A stretch of 64,000 bases of DNA, taken from an uncultured Ruminococcus sp. Its GTDB lineage: Bacteria; Bacillota; Clostridia; Oscillospirales; Ruminococcaceae. Within the stretch, counting starts at the first letter, position 1, and each line of letters begins with the position of its first letter. The stretch lies in the NCBI GenBank assembly GCA_900538575.1, contig UPZA01000011.1, forward strand, positions 1-64,000, in the 5' to 3' direction. The notes beneath the pieces are model-generated. The model had not been told where the DNA came from. It saw nothing but the letters and a program-made list of their open reading frames with translations, and made no database searches. The position numbers and the translations under genes are program-made. This document shows positions 51,030 through 59,028 of the stretch, one piece after another.

Positions 51030-52211
51030 ATGGATAACTTTAATTTTTATAGTCCCACAGAATTTGTTTTTGGCAAGGGAAGAGAAAACGAATGCGGGAA
51101 GTATGTGAAAAAATACGGCGGTACTAAGGTACTTATTCATTACGGTTCAGGATCGGCAGTAAGGTCGGGATTGATCGGAAGAATAAAAAAGTCGCTGGAG
51201 TCGGAAAATATACCGTATGCCGAGCTTGGAGGAGTTAAGCCTAATCCACGTGATACCAAGGTTTATGAGGGTATAGAGCTTTGCAGAAGCGAAAATATTG
51301 ATTTTATACTTTCAGTAGGAGGCGGTTCCTGTATTGACAGCGCTAAAGGCATTGCGGCAGGCGTCTGTTATAACGGGGATTTTTGGGACTTTTATGGTAC
51401 GGATAAGCCGGTTGAAAGAGCAGTTCCGATTGGAACAGTGCTTACGATAGCGGCGGCTGGCAGCGAAGCTTCCGGTGCGTCCGTTATTACCAAGGAAGAC
51501 GGAATGCTAAAGCGCGATACAGGTGCGGATTGCCTGAGACCGAAATTTTCGATACTTAATCCTGAGCTTACGTTTACGCTTCCGGCATATCAGACGGCAT
51601 GCGGAGCCTCCGATATTATGGCTCATGTATTTGAACGGTATTTTACCAATACTAAAGAAGTTGAAATAACTGACAGATTATGCGAAGCTGTGCTTCTTAC
51701 AATGATAAAGGAAATTCCAAGAGTAATGAATCAGCCGGATAATTATGAAGCAAGAGCAAATATCATGTGGGCGGGAACCGTAGCTCACAATGACATTGTC
51801 GGAGTAGGAAGAAGTCAGGATTGGAACAGCCATGCCATAGAGCATGAGCTTTCGGGACTATATGACTGTGCTCACGGCGCCGGACTTGCAGTGATTATGC
51901 CTGCATGGATGGAATTTGTTTATAGACATAATATTATGAGATTCGCTCAAGCGGCGACAAGAGTTTGGGGCTGTGAAATGAACTTTGAAAATCCGGAGGA
52001 AACGGCTGTCCAGGGAATAAAAGCGTTCAGAAGATTTTTACATGACATAGGAATGCCGATTAATTTTGATGAACTCGGCGCCAAAGAGGAGGACATTCCT
52101 TTAATGGTGGAAAAGCTGGGATTAGGCGAAGGAAAAACGGGAGGCTTCGTTTCTCTTTCTTCCGGGGACGTTACGGAAATTTTTCGTATAGCCGCAAAGG
52201 CAAAACTATAA
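51030..52211 (+). CDS. Iron-containing alcohol dehydrogenase
   Basis: A 393-residue group III (iron/metal) alcohol dehydrogenase like butanol dehydrogenases BdhA/YugJ. The N-terminal NFYSPTEFVFGKGRENECG is typical; NAD(P) motif SVGGGSCIDSAKGIA; metal ligands in SDIMAHVFERYF and SHAIEHELSGLYDCAHGAGLAV. It reduces aldehydes in fermentation. The ATG at 51030 has GGAG seven bases before; the longer frame from 50979 is not supported. Followed 16 bases later by an SDR gene. Confidence 0.9.
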   Translation: MDNFNFYSPTEFVFGKGRENECGKYVKKYGGTKVLIHYGSGSAVRSGLIGRIKKSLESENIPYAELGGVKPNPRDTKVYEGIELCRSENIDFILSVGGGSCIDSAKGIAAGVCYNGDFWDFYGTDKPVERAVPIGTVLTIAAAGSEASGASVITKEDGMLKRDTGADCLRPKFSILNPELTFTLPAYQTACGASDIMAHVFERYFTNTKEVEITDRLCEAVLLTMIKEIPRVMNQPDNYEARANIMWAGTVAHNDIVGVGRSQDWNSHAIEHELSGLYDCAHGAGLAVIMPAWMEFVYRHNIMRFAQAATRVWGCEMNFENPEETAVQGIKAFRRFLHDIGMPINFDELGAKEEDIPLMVEKLGLGEGKTGGFVSLSSGDVTEIFRIAAKAKL

Positions 52212-52227
52212 TTGAAAGGTAAATATA

Positions 52228-53247
52228 ATGAAAGTATTGCTTATTGGAGGAACTGGAACTATCAGCTCAGCCGTATCGAAAAGACTTGCTGAACAGGGCT
52301 GCGAGCTTTATCTGTTAAATAGGGGTACAAGGAACATAGAACTTCCTGAAAACGCGCGTTGTATTCAAGCTGATATAAATAACGAATCAGATACGGCTAA
52401 AAAGCTTGGAAACAGCTTCTTTGATGCTGTATGCGATTTTATAGCCTTTACGCCCGAACAGACAGAACGGGATTTCAGGCTTTTCAGCGGAAAAACCAAA
52501 CAGTATATTTTTATCAGTTCGGCTTCTGCCTATCATAAGCCGGTTTTAGATTACAGAATAACGGAAGGCACGGCGCTTGCCAATCCTTACTGGAAATATT
52601 CAAGAGATAAAATAGCCTGTGAGGATTTTCTTATGAAAATGCATCGTGAAAATGATTTTCCTGTAACAATAATTCGTCCCAGCCATACCTATGGAAATCG
52701 TTCTGTACCGGTGGGCGTTCATGGAAAAAATGGAAGCTGGCAGGTTTTAAAGCGTATGCTTGAGGGAAAACCCGTGATAATACAAGGCGACGGTACCTCG
52801 CTATGGACTGTTACCCATAATACGGATTTTGCAGAGGGCTTTATCGGGCTTATCGGAAATCCGCATGCTGTCGGAGAAGCGTTTCAGATAACCTCTGATG
52901 AAACCCTTACATGGAATCAGATATATAAGATTATAGCGGACGCTTTGAGGGTTGAGCTAAAACCGTATTATGTTGCGTCTGAATTTTTAGACGCGGTCGG
53001 CGATTATGATTTTAACGGAAGTCTTACAGGCGATAAATCAAATTCTGTTGTTTTTGACAATACAAAGCTTAAAAATGCCGTACCGGAATTTAAGGCTGTT
53101 GTAAGAGCGGAAACGGGAATAAAACAGACTGTGGATTATGTACTTTCTCATAGAGAGTGTCAAGTTGAGGACAAAGAATTTGATGTTTGGTGCGATAAAG
53201 TAATAGAAAAGCTTGAAAAAGCAAAAAAGGAGATTAAAAATGATTAG
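52228..53247 (+). CDS. Extended SDR family NAD(P)-dependent reductase/epimerase-like protein
   Basis: A 339-residue Rossmann protein. NAD(P) motif LLIGGTGTISSAVSKRL; FISSASAYHKP supplies the Ser; YWKYSRDKIACEDFL holds a K but the usual YxxxK appears as YSRDK, so the catalytic pair is kept. RPSHTYG follows. It is nearest to the NAD-epimerase/isoflavone-reductase-like proteins of unknown substrate. Likely co-transcribed with the alcohol dehydrogenase. Confidence 0.78.
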   Translation: MKVLLIGGTGTISSAVSKRLAEQGCELYLLNRGTRNIELPENARCIQADINNESDTAKKLGNSFFDAVCDFIAFTPEQTERDFRLFSGKTKQYIFISSASAYHKPVLDYRITEGTALANPYWKYSRDKIACEDFLMKMHRENDFPVTIIRPSHTYGNRSVPVGVHGKNGSWQVLKRMLEGKPVIIQGDGTSLWTVTHNTDFAEGFIGLIGNPHAVGEAFQITSDETLTWNQIYKIIADALRVELKPYYVASEFLDAVGDYDFNGSLTGDKSNSVVFDNTKLKNAVPEFKAVVRAETGIKQTVDYVLSHRECQVEDKEFDVWCDKVIEKLEKAKKEIKND

Positions 53248-53356
53248 TATTAAAAACAGATGGGCATTTATTACCGGAGCAAGCAGAGGTATTGGCTATC
53301 TTTCAGCAATATGGCAGAGCATGGATTCAATCATATTTTATACAGCTAAAGAATAA
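53240..53356 (+). pseudogene. Remnant of a classical short-chain dehydrogenase
   Basis: A 38-codon frame starts ISIKNRWAFITGASRGIGYLSAI, a perfect SDR N-terminus including the TGxxxGIG cofactor motif. After the shared ATATGG at about 53310 the +1 frame reads MAEHGFNHILYS, the natural SDR continuation, so a single-base frameshift is followed by loss of the remaining about 200 codons. AAGGAG precedes the ATG, which lies inside the end of the upstream SDR gene. A terminator follows closely, so the deletion removed everything up to it. Confidence 0.75.
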
Positions 53357-53374
53357 ACAAGGATATGGTAAATT

Positions 53375-53409
53375 AACAACGGCAGACACGTAAAGTGTCT
53401 GCCGTTGTT
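53375..53409. terminator. Bidirectional terminator after the SDR remnant and the NifX-like gene
   Basis: AACAACGGCAGACAC (53375-53389) pairs perfectly with GTGTCTGCCGTTGTT (53395-53409) around GTAAA, followed by TTTTATTT on the plus strand. Confidence 0.9.
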
Positions 53410-53817
53410 TTATTTATTATCGCACTTATGACTTCCGCAGCCGTGAGCTCCGCAGGTGTGGGATTCACCTCCGTGCTCCTGTTCATGATGGCTACAGTGC
53501 ACATTCGGGTCATATCCGAGATTTCCTGAGAGATATGAATTTACAGCCTCATCTGCGTTTCCGGTTACTCCTCCGAAAAGCTTAATACCGGCTTCTGCAA
53601 GCGCTTGTTTTGCTCCGCCGCCGATTCCGCCGCAGATTAATACGCTGACATTATTTGAAACCAGAAAACCGGCAAGCGCTCCATGACCGCTTCCGTTTGT
53701 ATCAATAATGCTGGAGCCGAGTATTTTTTCGTTCTCAATTTCATAGAGTTTAAATTGAGCCGTGTGTCCGAAATGCTGAAAAATCTGACCATTTTCATAG
53801 GTAACTGCAATTTTCAT
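53410..53817 (-). CDS. NifX/NifB-like (dinitrogenase iron-molybdenum cofactor family) protein with metal-binding tail
   Basis: A 135-residue protein. Residues 1-100 are the NifX-like RNase H-fold domain (MKIAVTYENGQIFQHFGHTAQFKLYEI, VSVLICGGIGGGAKQALAEAGI). The C-terminal 35 residues are His/Cys-rich (VHCSHHEQEHGGESHTCGAHGCGSHKC), probably binding metal. No nitrogenase genes are nearby; such proteins are common in clostridia beside DUF134 regulators and MRP-type iron-sulfur carriers. Cofactor or iron-sulfur handling is inferred. It directly follows the DUF134 gene. Confidence 0.87.
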   Translation of the reverse strand: MKIAVTYENGQIFQHFGHTAQFKLYEIENEKILGSSIIDTNGSGHGALAGFLVSNNVSVLICGGIGGGAKQALAEAGIKLFGGVTGNADEAVNSYLSGNLGYDPNVHCSHHEQEHGGESHTCGAHGCGSHKCDNK

Positions 53818-54189
53818 TTATTTATCCTCCAAAGCTTTTTTGGAACATTGGTGTTTATGACAATATTTTTTGCAGCCTGTTTTGCATTGCTTATTATAAC
53901 GGCCGCATGTAATATAATCTCCTCCGGAAATTAAAAGTATTTTACTGTTTACTATCGCGTCTGCTATTTTTCTCCGCGCTTCATTATAAATGCTTTGAAC
54001 TGTTGTACGGGAAACATGCATCTGTGACGAGCATTCCTCCTGTGTGCAGTTTTGAAGATCAATCAGTCTTATTGCTTCATATTCATCGACTGTCATTTTA
54101 ACATAATCTGTATTTGTAATTTTGGACGGAAAGAATTTTTCAGTTTGTGGTAAACGGCAAACAAACCTTTTCTTTTGCGGTCTTGGCAT
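53818..54189 (-). CDS. DUF134 family DNA-binding protein
   Basis: A 123-residue protein. MPRPQKKRFVCRLP is the signature start of DUF134; MTVDEYEAIRLIDLQNCTQEECSSQMHVSRTTVQSIYNEARRKIADAI is a sigma-70 region-4-like helix-turn-helix. The C-terminal tail has six Cys and two His (CGRYNKQCKTGCKKYCHKHQC), likely a metal-sensing or cluster site. It probably regulates the pair with the NifX-like gene. ATG at 54189 (MPRP) with GAGGTG upstream. Confidence 0.88.
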   Translation of the reverse strand: MPRPQKKRFVCRLPQTEKFFPSKITNTDYVKMTVDEYEAIRLIDLQNCTQEECSSQMHVSRTTVQSIYNEARRKIADAIVNSKILLISGGDYITCGRYNKQCKTGCKKYCHKHQCSKKALEDK

Positions 54190-54210
54190 AAACACACCTC
54201 ATTCTTTTTC

Positions 54211-54239
54211 ATTCTATCACAGTTTCCGTCATATGTCAA
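54211..54239 (-). promoter_or_regulatory. Promoter for the DUF134/NifX-like pair
   Basis: Minus strand TTGACA (54239-54234), 17-base spacer, TAGAAT (54216-54211). Confidence 0.75.
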
Positions 54240-54289
54240 TTATAAAACGGCTAAAATATAAATTTTATTCCAAAATGCTATAAGATCGC

Positions 54290-55852
54290 TCAAGAAATCA
54301 GAAAGCTGTTTAGCATAACCAGATCAGCAACGTTTACAGTACCGTCATCGTTCATATCTGCGTTATCATAATTTATTTCAGCTTCTCCTGTTAATAAATA
54401 CTTTCTAATCAATACGGAATCAAAGATGTTTACCTTTGAATCTTCGTTTACATCTCCTAAAACAAACGAGGGAATCGTCGGATCTGTAGAATCGGAATAA
54501 TATTCTGATAGGGATATTCCGTTTTCGCCAAGCGGTATCGTATGATCAAGACTTATAAATTTACCGCTTTCATTCTGCCACAGCGACGGTTTTACCAGAG
54601 CATATTTTTCTTCGTCCCATTTTCCGAAATTATCGTAAACGAGGCCGCCCGTATCGCCTGAGTTTTCGTTAAAGCACCAGAATGTATGATGTATTCTGTT
54701 TTCGATCATGAAATCGCGTAGATAAGTCATCCATGCTTCGTTTTTACCGCCGTCCATAAAACCGCCCCATTCTCCCATAAGCAAAGGAGCTGTCCCTTCG
54801 TCCTGGAGAAAGAACCAGTTATCATACCAGCAGTCCTCAAGCAGCGTTTCTTTAGTAAAGCCGTCATAAAACCATTTCTGATCGTATACTAAGGGACCGT
54901 AATCGTGAGGAGAATATACAAGCTGGCTCTGATGTTCGCCCAGATTTATAGGATATTTCTTTGCTCCTCTGAAATTTCCTCCCCACCATGTTCCGTGATA
55001 GAATTCCGTCATTGTCGTATAATCGATTCTCGGAGCAGTCCAGTCATATCCCTCCTTGGGATAAACCTCAGTTCCCTCAACCATTATAAGAAGATTAGGA
55101 TTTTTGTTCAAAACTCGTGCGGCACAGGTTTCAGCAGCATGCTTCCAGTTGTTCGGATCCTCGGTATCGTCCCATTTCGCCATAAGCGAGGGAACATCGG
55201 CCGTACCATGAGGCTCATTTTTAAGATCAATAGCAAGTATTGTATCGTCGTCCTTGTAATAATCCGCAAACCATTCAAGAGCTTCGCACCAGTCCTCTGC
55301 GCTGAATTTGTCAGTATACCATAAACTTACCTGATGACCAGCAGAAGCGGTTTCCGCACTGTGTATATCTATCATTATCTTGATGCCAAGCTCGCGGCAC
55401 CATTCAACTGCCTGATTCCATATATCGAAGCTATACATGACGGTTCCGCCCTGAACCTTTTCAATGGTTAGCTCAGGGTTAGTGTATTCGTTTACCTTAG
55501 GCGTTGCGGGATCAGGATCTCCGTTTTTCCACTGTAGCAGTATTTCAGTTGACATGGGTACCCTTAAAAAATTAAATCCGTGATCGGCAATCTGTGAGAG
55601 CATGCTGTGCATATTCTGTGACCACACGCCGTCAAATACTTGACTTCCCACGTTAAATCCAAACCAGTTGCAGCCTGTTATCCATACGGGATTTCCGTAC
55701 ATATCGACAATTTCGGCGTTCTCGTTTACATGAAGCCAGTCGTCGTGGTATTCATCCGGAGCCGCGCCGACAGATATTCCTGATGAGCCTATCATGATAA
55801 CGGCGGCGGTCATAATGGATACGATAATTCTTTTATAAAAAGATAGTTTCAT
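54290..55852 (-). CDS. GH5 cellulase with type I dockerin
   Basis: A 520-residue secreted enzyme. Signal peptide at 1-30 (KRIIVSIMTAAVIMIGSSGISVGAAP). GH5 domain from about 40 to 420: FNFLRVPMS, acid/base Glu in DLKNEPHG, nucleophile Glu in LMGEWGGF. The dockerin at about 458-520 has two calcium-binding repeats, GDVNEDSKVNIFDSVLIRKYL and ADMNDDGTVNVADLVMLNSFL, so the protein should attach to a cohesin scaffoldin. It is divergent from the GH9 gene across a 309-base control region. No scaffoldin is in the window. Confidence 0.92.
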   Translation of the reverse strand: MKLSFYKRIIVSIMTAAVIMIGSSGISVGAAPDEYHDDWLHVNENAEIVDMYGNPVWITGCNWFGFNVGSQVFDGVWSQNMHSMLSQIADHGFNFLRVPMSTEILLQWKNGDPDPATPKVNEYTNPELTIEKVQGGTVMYSFDIWNQAVEWCRELGIKIMIDIHSAETASAGHQVSLWYTDKFSAEDWCEALEWFADYYKDDDTILAIDLKNEPHGTADVPSLMAKWDDTEDPNNWKHAAETCAARVLNKNPNLLIMVEGTEVYPKEGYDWTAPRIDYTTMTEFYHGTWWGGNFRGAKKYPINLGEHQSQLVYSPHDYGPLVYDQKWFYDGFTKETLLEDCWYDNWFFLQDEGTAPLLMGEWGGFMDGGKNEAWMTYLRDFMIENRIHHTFWCFNENSGDTGGLVYDNFGKWDEEKYALVKPSLWQNESGKFISLDHTIPLGENGISLSEYYSDSTDPTIPSFVLGDVNEDSKVNIFDSVLIRKYLLTGEAEINYDNADMNDDGTVNVADLVMLNSFLIS

Positions 55853-56161
55853 ATTTCCCTCTCATTCACAAATAGTATTCAATTAAATGATAACACGGCA
55901 GTATAATTATGTCAATGATTTTAATGGATTTAGAAAATTATTTGTATAAAGCGCCGAAAAGCGTTTTGAAAGAATTATTATAAAAAACAAACAATATAAT
56001 TATATGATTTTAAGTAATTATTCACAAATATATTTAAATTTGAAAAAAGTACTTTATTTTTTTACAGAAAAATGTTAACATATAAATATAGTTTTGTTAA
56101 ATTCATATAAACGGTATAAGCTATAAAGACGTTTTAATTATGACGAAAGGACGCGGTAATT
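55853..56161. other. Divergent control region between GH5 and GH9 genes
   Basis: Very AT-rich, no frame of note. On the minus strand it holds the GH5 promoter. Toward GH9 there is TTTACA near 56061 with a TAAATA-type -10 about 16 bases on, and the GAAAGGACG ribosome site. A shared carbohydrate-responsive operator is possible; no clear palindrome of the CcpA type was found by eye. Confidence 0.5.
55887..55915 (-). promoter_or_regulatory. Promoter for the GH5 gene
   Basis: Minus strand TTGACA (55915-55910), 17-base spacer, TATCAT (55892-55887). Confidence 0.7.
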
Positions 56162-58615
56162 TTGAAAAAAAGACATTTAATCAAGCGCATTATATCGGCC
56201 GCAGTATGTTTTTCGATAATATGCATGTCGTTTGTTCTTCCGTCTGCGGCGGAAATTACGGCAGATATTGCTGATTCGGCTGTTGATGTAAACTTTGCAA
56301 AGGCTCTCCAGTTATCGCTTTATTTTTACGACGCAAATAAATGCGGTTCAGGAATAACAGGAGGAAATCTTGAATGGAGGGGCGATTGTCATACTGAAGA
56401 CGCCGAGGTTCCGCTTATTCCTATGGGGGAAGATTTTAAGGGTACGAATCTTTCTCAGGAATTTATAAACGAACACCGTAAAATACTTGATCCTGACGGA
56501 AACGGAACTATCGACGTTTCAGGAGGAATGCACGACGCGGGAGATCATGTTAAATTCTGTCTGCCGGGAAGCTATGCTGCGTCTACCGTCGGCTGGGGAT
56601 ATTATGAATTCAGGGACGCATATGCAGATTCCGGTCAGCAATGGCATGTTGAAGATATTCTTCATTGGTTTAATGATTATTATCTTAAATGCACATATTT
56701 TGACGAGAACGGGGATGTTCTTGCATTCTGCTATCAGGTTGGAGAAGGCAATATAGATCATAATTATTGGAACGCACCGGAGCTTCAGAATGAAAGTCTC
56801 CTTAATTTTGCAAGACCGGCTTATTTTGCTACTGAGGAAACTCCTGCATCTGATATGTGCGCCGGCGTGTCTGCGTCCTTAGCCGTTAATTATCTGAATT
56901 TCAGGGATACAGAGCCCGAATATGCGGCCGAATGCCTTAATGCGGCAATCAAGCTTTATGAATTTGCTGTTAGAACTCATTCTGAAACCGATGGTCTTAC
57001 GGTGACGAGTCTGGGCTATGATGGAGGCTTTTATACGTCAAGCTATGATTATGACGAGCTTGCATGGGCGGCCGTTTGGCTTTATGAATGCACGGGCAGA
57101 TATGATTATATCAATGATATAATCTCTGTAGATGAAAGCGTTTCAAACGATATGGGCGCTCATCCGTATACAGGCTATATGAAAAGAATAATTTCCGATA
57201 CGGGAAATTGCTGGCAGAATATATGGGTACACTGCTGGGATACTGTTTGGGGCGGAGTTTTCGCCAAGCTTGCTCCTATTACAAATACCGCTCGGGACTG
57301 GTATATTTTCCGATGGAATCTTGAATACTGGTCCGGTATAGAGCATGCATATCCCGGAGGTCCCGACGATACGCTTTGGAATCTTGAATACGATCCGGAA
57401 TCTGCAATGACGGCAGATCCTACTGACGGAGCTTTTTTAAGCAAAACTCCGGCCGGATTTTCAATGCTTAATAATTACGGGTCATGCAGATATGATACTG
57501 CGGCGCAGCTATGCGCTCTTGTTTATGCCAAGGAAACCGGAGATATGAAATTTGCCGACTGGGCAGAGGGTCAGATGGAATATATAATGGGTGATAATCC
57601 TATGAATAGAGCCTATATAGTCGGATATTCTGATAATGCTGCTTCACATCCTCATCATCGTGCTGCTCACGGATCAAAGACGCTTAATATGGATGATCCG
57701 CTTGATCAGACTCATGTGCTTTGGGGAGCATTGGTAGGGGGACCCGATGAGGATGATTTTCACATAGATGAAACTAAGGATTTTATTTACAATGAGGTAG
57801 CCGTCGACTATAATGCCGCGTTTACAGGGGCATGCGCCGGATTATATGAGTATTACGGTAAAAAAATGGGAAACAAGCCGGTTGAAAATTTTCCGCCCTC
57901 GGAAGAATCAATTAAAGGAGAAATCAACGAAGTATATATTCAGGCTCGCGTTATGCAGGAAAATGACGCACGTTCACAGATAGAAATATCTATTTGCAAC
58001 GATACCTCAATACCGCCGAGATATATTGATACGCTCAGCGCAAAATATTTCTTTAATGTTAATGAGCTGATAGATGCGGGGCAGTCGGTAGACGATGTTA
58101 CGGTGGATATTTATTATGACCAGGAAAATGCGGACAGTGACGGAAAATCCTTTGCGACTATATCCCAGCCGGTCAAATGGGACGATAAGGGAACCTATTA
58201 TGTTGAAATAAGCTGGGACGGCTGTTCGTTTTACGGTACGAGAGCGTTCCATTTCGGACTTATAGCCGATATGGATTCAAATTATACTACGCATTGGGAT
58301 CCGTCAGATGATTATAGTCGGGAAGGTCTTATAGAGGAAACCTATACTCTTACAGAAAAAATAACAGCATATCAGGACGGAGAGCTTGTTTGGGGAACAG
58401 AACCGGAAGGCGGAACTGATTCCGGGCTATACGGTGATATAAATATTGACAGTAAGGTTAATGTTGCCGACGCCGTACTTCTTCAGCAATATCTTTGCAG
58501 AAAAACTGAACTGAAGAAAAATCAATATATGCGAGCTGATTTGAATACTGACGGATATGTAAATACTTTTGACCTTATTCTGCTAAGAAGGCTTATTCTT
58601 AATTATAATTTATAA
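56162..58615 (+). CDS. GH9 cellulase with CBM3-like module and type I dockerin
   Basis: An 817-residue secreted enzyme with a TTG start and GAAAGGACG upstream. Signal peptide at 1-32. GH9 catalytic domain about 40-575: catalytic Asp region GGMHDAGDHVKF, conserved HHRAAHG, and acid Glu in NEVAVDYNAAFTGACAGLYEYYG. About 585-750 resembles a family 3c carbohydrate-binding module (YIQARVMQENDARSQIEISICNDTS), which in GH9 enzymes adds processivity. The C-terminal dockerin (GDINIDSKVNVADAVLLQQYL, ADLNTDGYVNTFDLILLRRLI) targets a cellulosome. Confidence 0.93.
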   Translation: MKKRHLIKRIISAAVCFSIICMSFVLPSAAEITADIADSAVDVNFAKALQLSLYFYDANKCGSGITGGNLEWRGDCHTEDAEVPLIPMGEDFKGTNLSQEFINEHRKILDPDGNGTIDVSGGMHDAGDHVKFCLPGSYAASTVGWGYYEFRDAYADSGQQWHVEDILHWFNDYYLKCTYFDENGDVLAFCYQVGEGNIDHNYWNAPELQNESLLNFARPAYFATEETPASDMCAGVSASLAVNYLNFRDTEPEYAAECLNAAIKLYEFAVRTHSETDGLTVTSLGYDGGFYTSSYDYDELAWAAVWLYECTGRYDYINDIISVDESVSNDMGAHPYTGYMKRIISDTGNCWQNIWVHCWDTVWGGVFAKLAPITNTARDWYIFRWNLEYWSGIEHAYPGGPDDTLWNLEYDPESAMTADPTDGAFLSKTPAGFSMLNNYGSCRYDTAAQLCALVYAKETGDMKFADWAEGQMEYIMGDNPMNRAYIVGYSDNAASHPHHRAAHGSKTLNMDDPLDQTHVLWGALVGGPDEDDFHIDETKDFIYNEVAVDYNAAFTGACAGLYEYYGKKMGNKPVENFPPSEESIKGEINEVYIQARVMQENDARSQIEISICNDTSIPPRYIDTLSAKYFFNVNELIDAGQSVDDVTVDIYYDQENADSDGKSFATISQPVKWDDKGTYYVEISWDGCSFYGTRAFHFGLIADMDSNYTTHWDPSDDYSREGLIEETYTLTEKITAYQDGELVWGTEPEGGTDSGLYGDINIDSKVNVADAVLLQQYLCRKTELKKNQYMRADLNTDGYVNTFDLILLRRLILNYNL

Positions 58616-58622
58616 AGGAAAA

Positions 58623-58655
58623 GACTGCGCATGTAAATGTGCAGTCTCTTTTTGT
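58623..58655 (+). terminator. Terminator after GH9
   Basis: GACTGCGCA (58623-58631) pairs with TGTGCAGTC (58637-58645), with one G-T wobble, followed by TCTTTTTG. Confidence 0.8.
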
Positions 58656-58666
58656 TTAGCATATTT

Positions 58667-58852
58667 TTAAATGCTTTTTGCTATGTCATGATTTAGCGAT
58701 GATCGCAGCTTTGCAGTGTATGTTTTGGCATTACTGGGAAAATCATCGCAGAAAGCTGCGACGTCTTTATCTGTAATATACAGAACATGCCTGCATTCCG
58801 ACGCTCCGGATTAAAACAATTCTATCAGCTCAAGAATAAATACTCCCTTCAT
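58667..58852 (-). pseudogene. Small hypothetical gene split by an in-frame stop
   Basis: On the minus strand a frame starts ATG at 58852 (MKGVFILELIELF), meets TAA, and continues in the same frame for 47 sense codons to a second TAA (58667-58669), including HVLYITDKDVAAFCDDFPSN and TYTAKLRSSLNHDIAKSI. The second part has ordinary protein composition and no start codon of its own, so a nonsense-mutated small gene is the simplest reading. Similarity to any family is unknown. Chance cannot be excluded. Confidence 0.35.
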
Positions 58853-58873
58853 TTCATAAGTATATATCATTAC

Positions 58874-58891
58874 TTACTACATATGTAGTAA
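58874..58891. promoter_or_regulatory. Perfect palindrome with TACAnnTGTA core
   Basis: TTACTACATATGTAGTAA is an 18-bp perfect palindrome containing TACATATGTA, the core recognised by BlaI/MecI/CopY-type repressors. It lies 21 bases before the broken minus-strand frame and 137 bases before the GH18 gene. No such repressor is encoded in the window. Confidence 0.5.
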
Positions 58892-59028
58892 TACAAATTA
58901 ACTGGGAAAATAAGTGAATTATAGCTTTGGTATACGGACATAAAACAACAATTTAAATAGTATAAATATAATAAACAATTAAAATTCTCTGCAATATTAA
59001 TTATAACTGATATACAAGGAGAGCATTT

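Larger units (their letters stand above)
58616..59028. other. Gap between GH9 and LysM-GH18 genes
   Basis: Holds the GH9 terminator, a broken minus-strand frame (58667-58852) and a palindrome with the TACAnnTGTA operator core (58874-58891). The remainder up to the GGAGA ribosome site is AT-rich with a possible TATAAT-like element near 58970 but no good -35. Confidence 0.55.
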
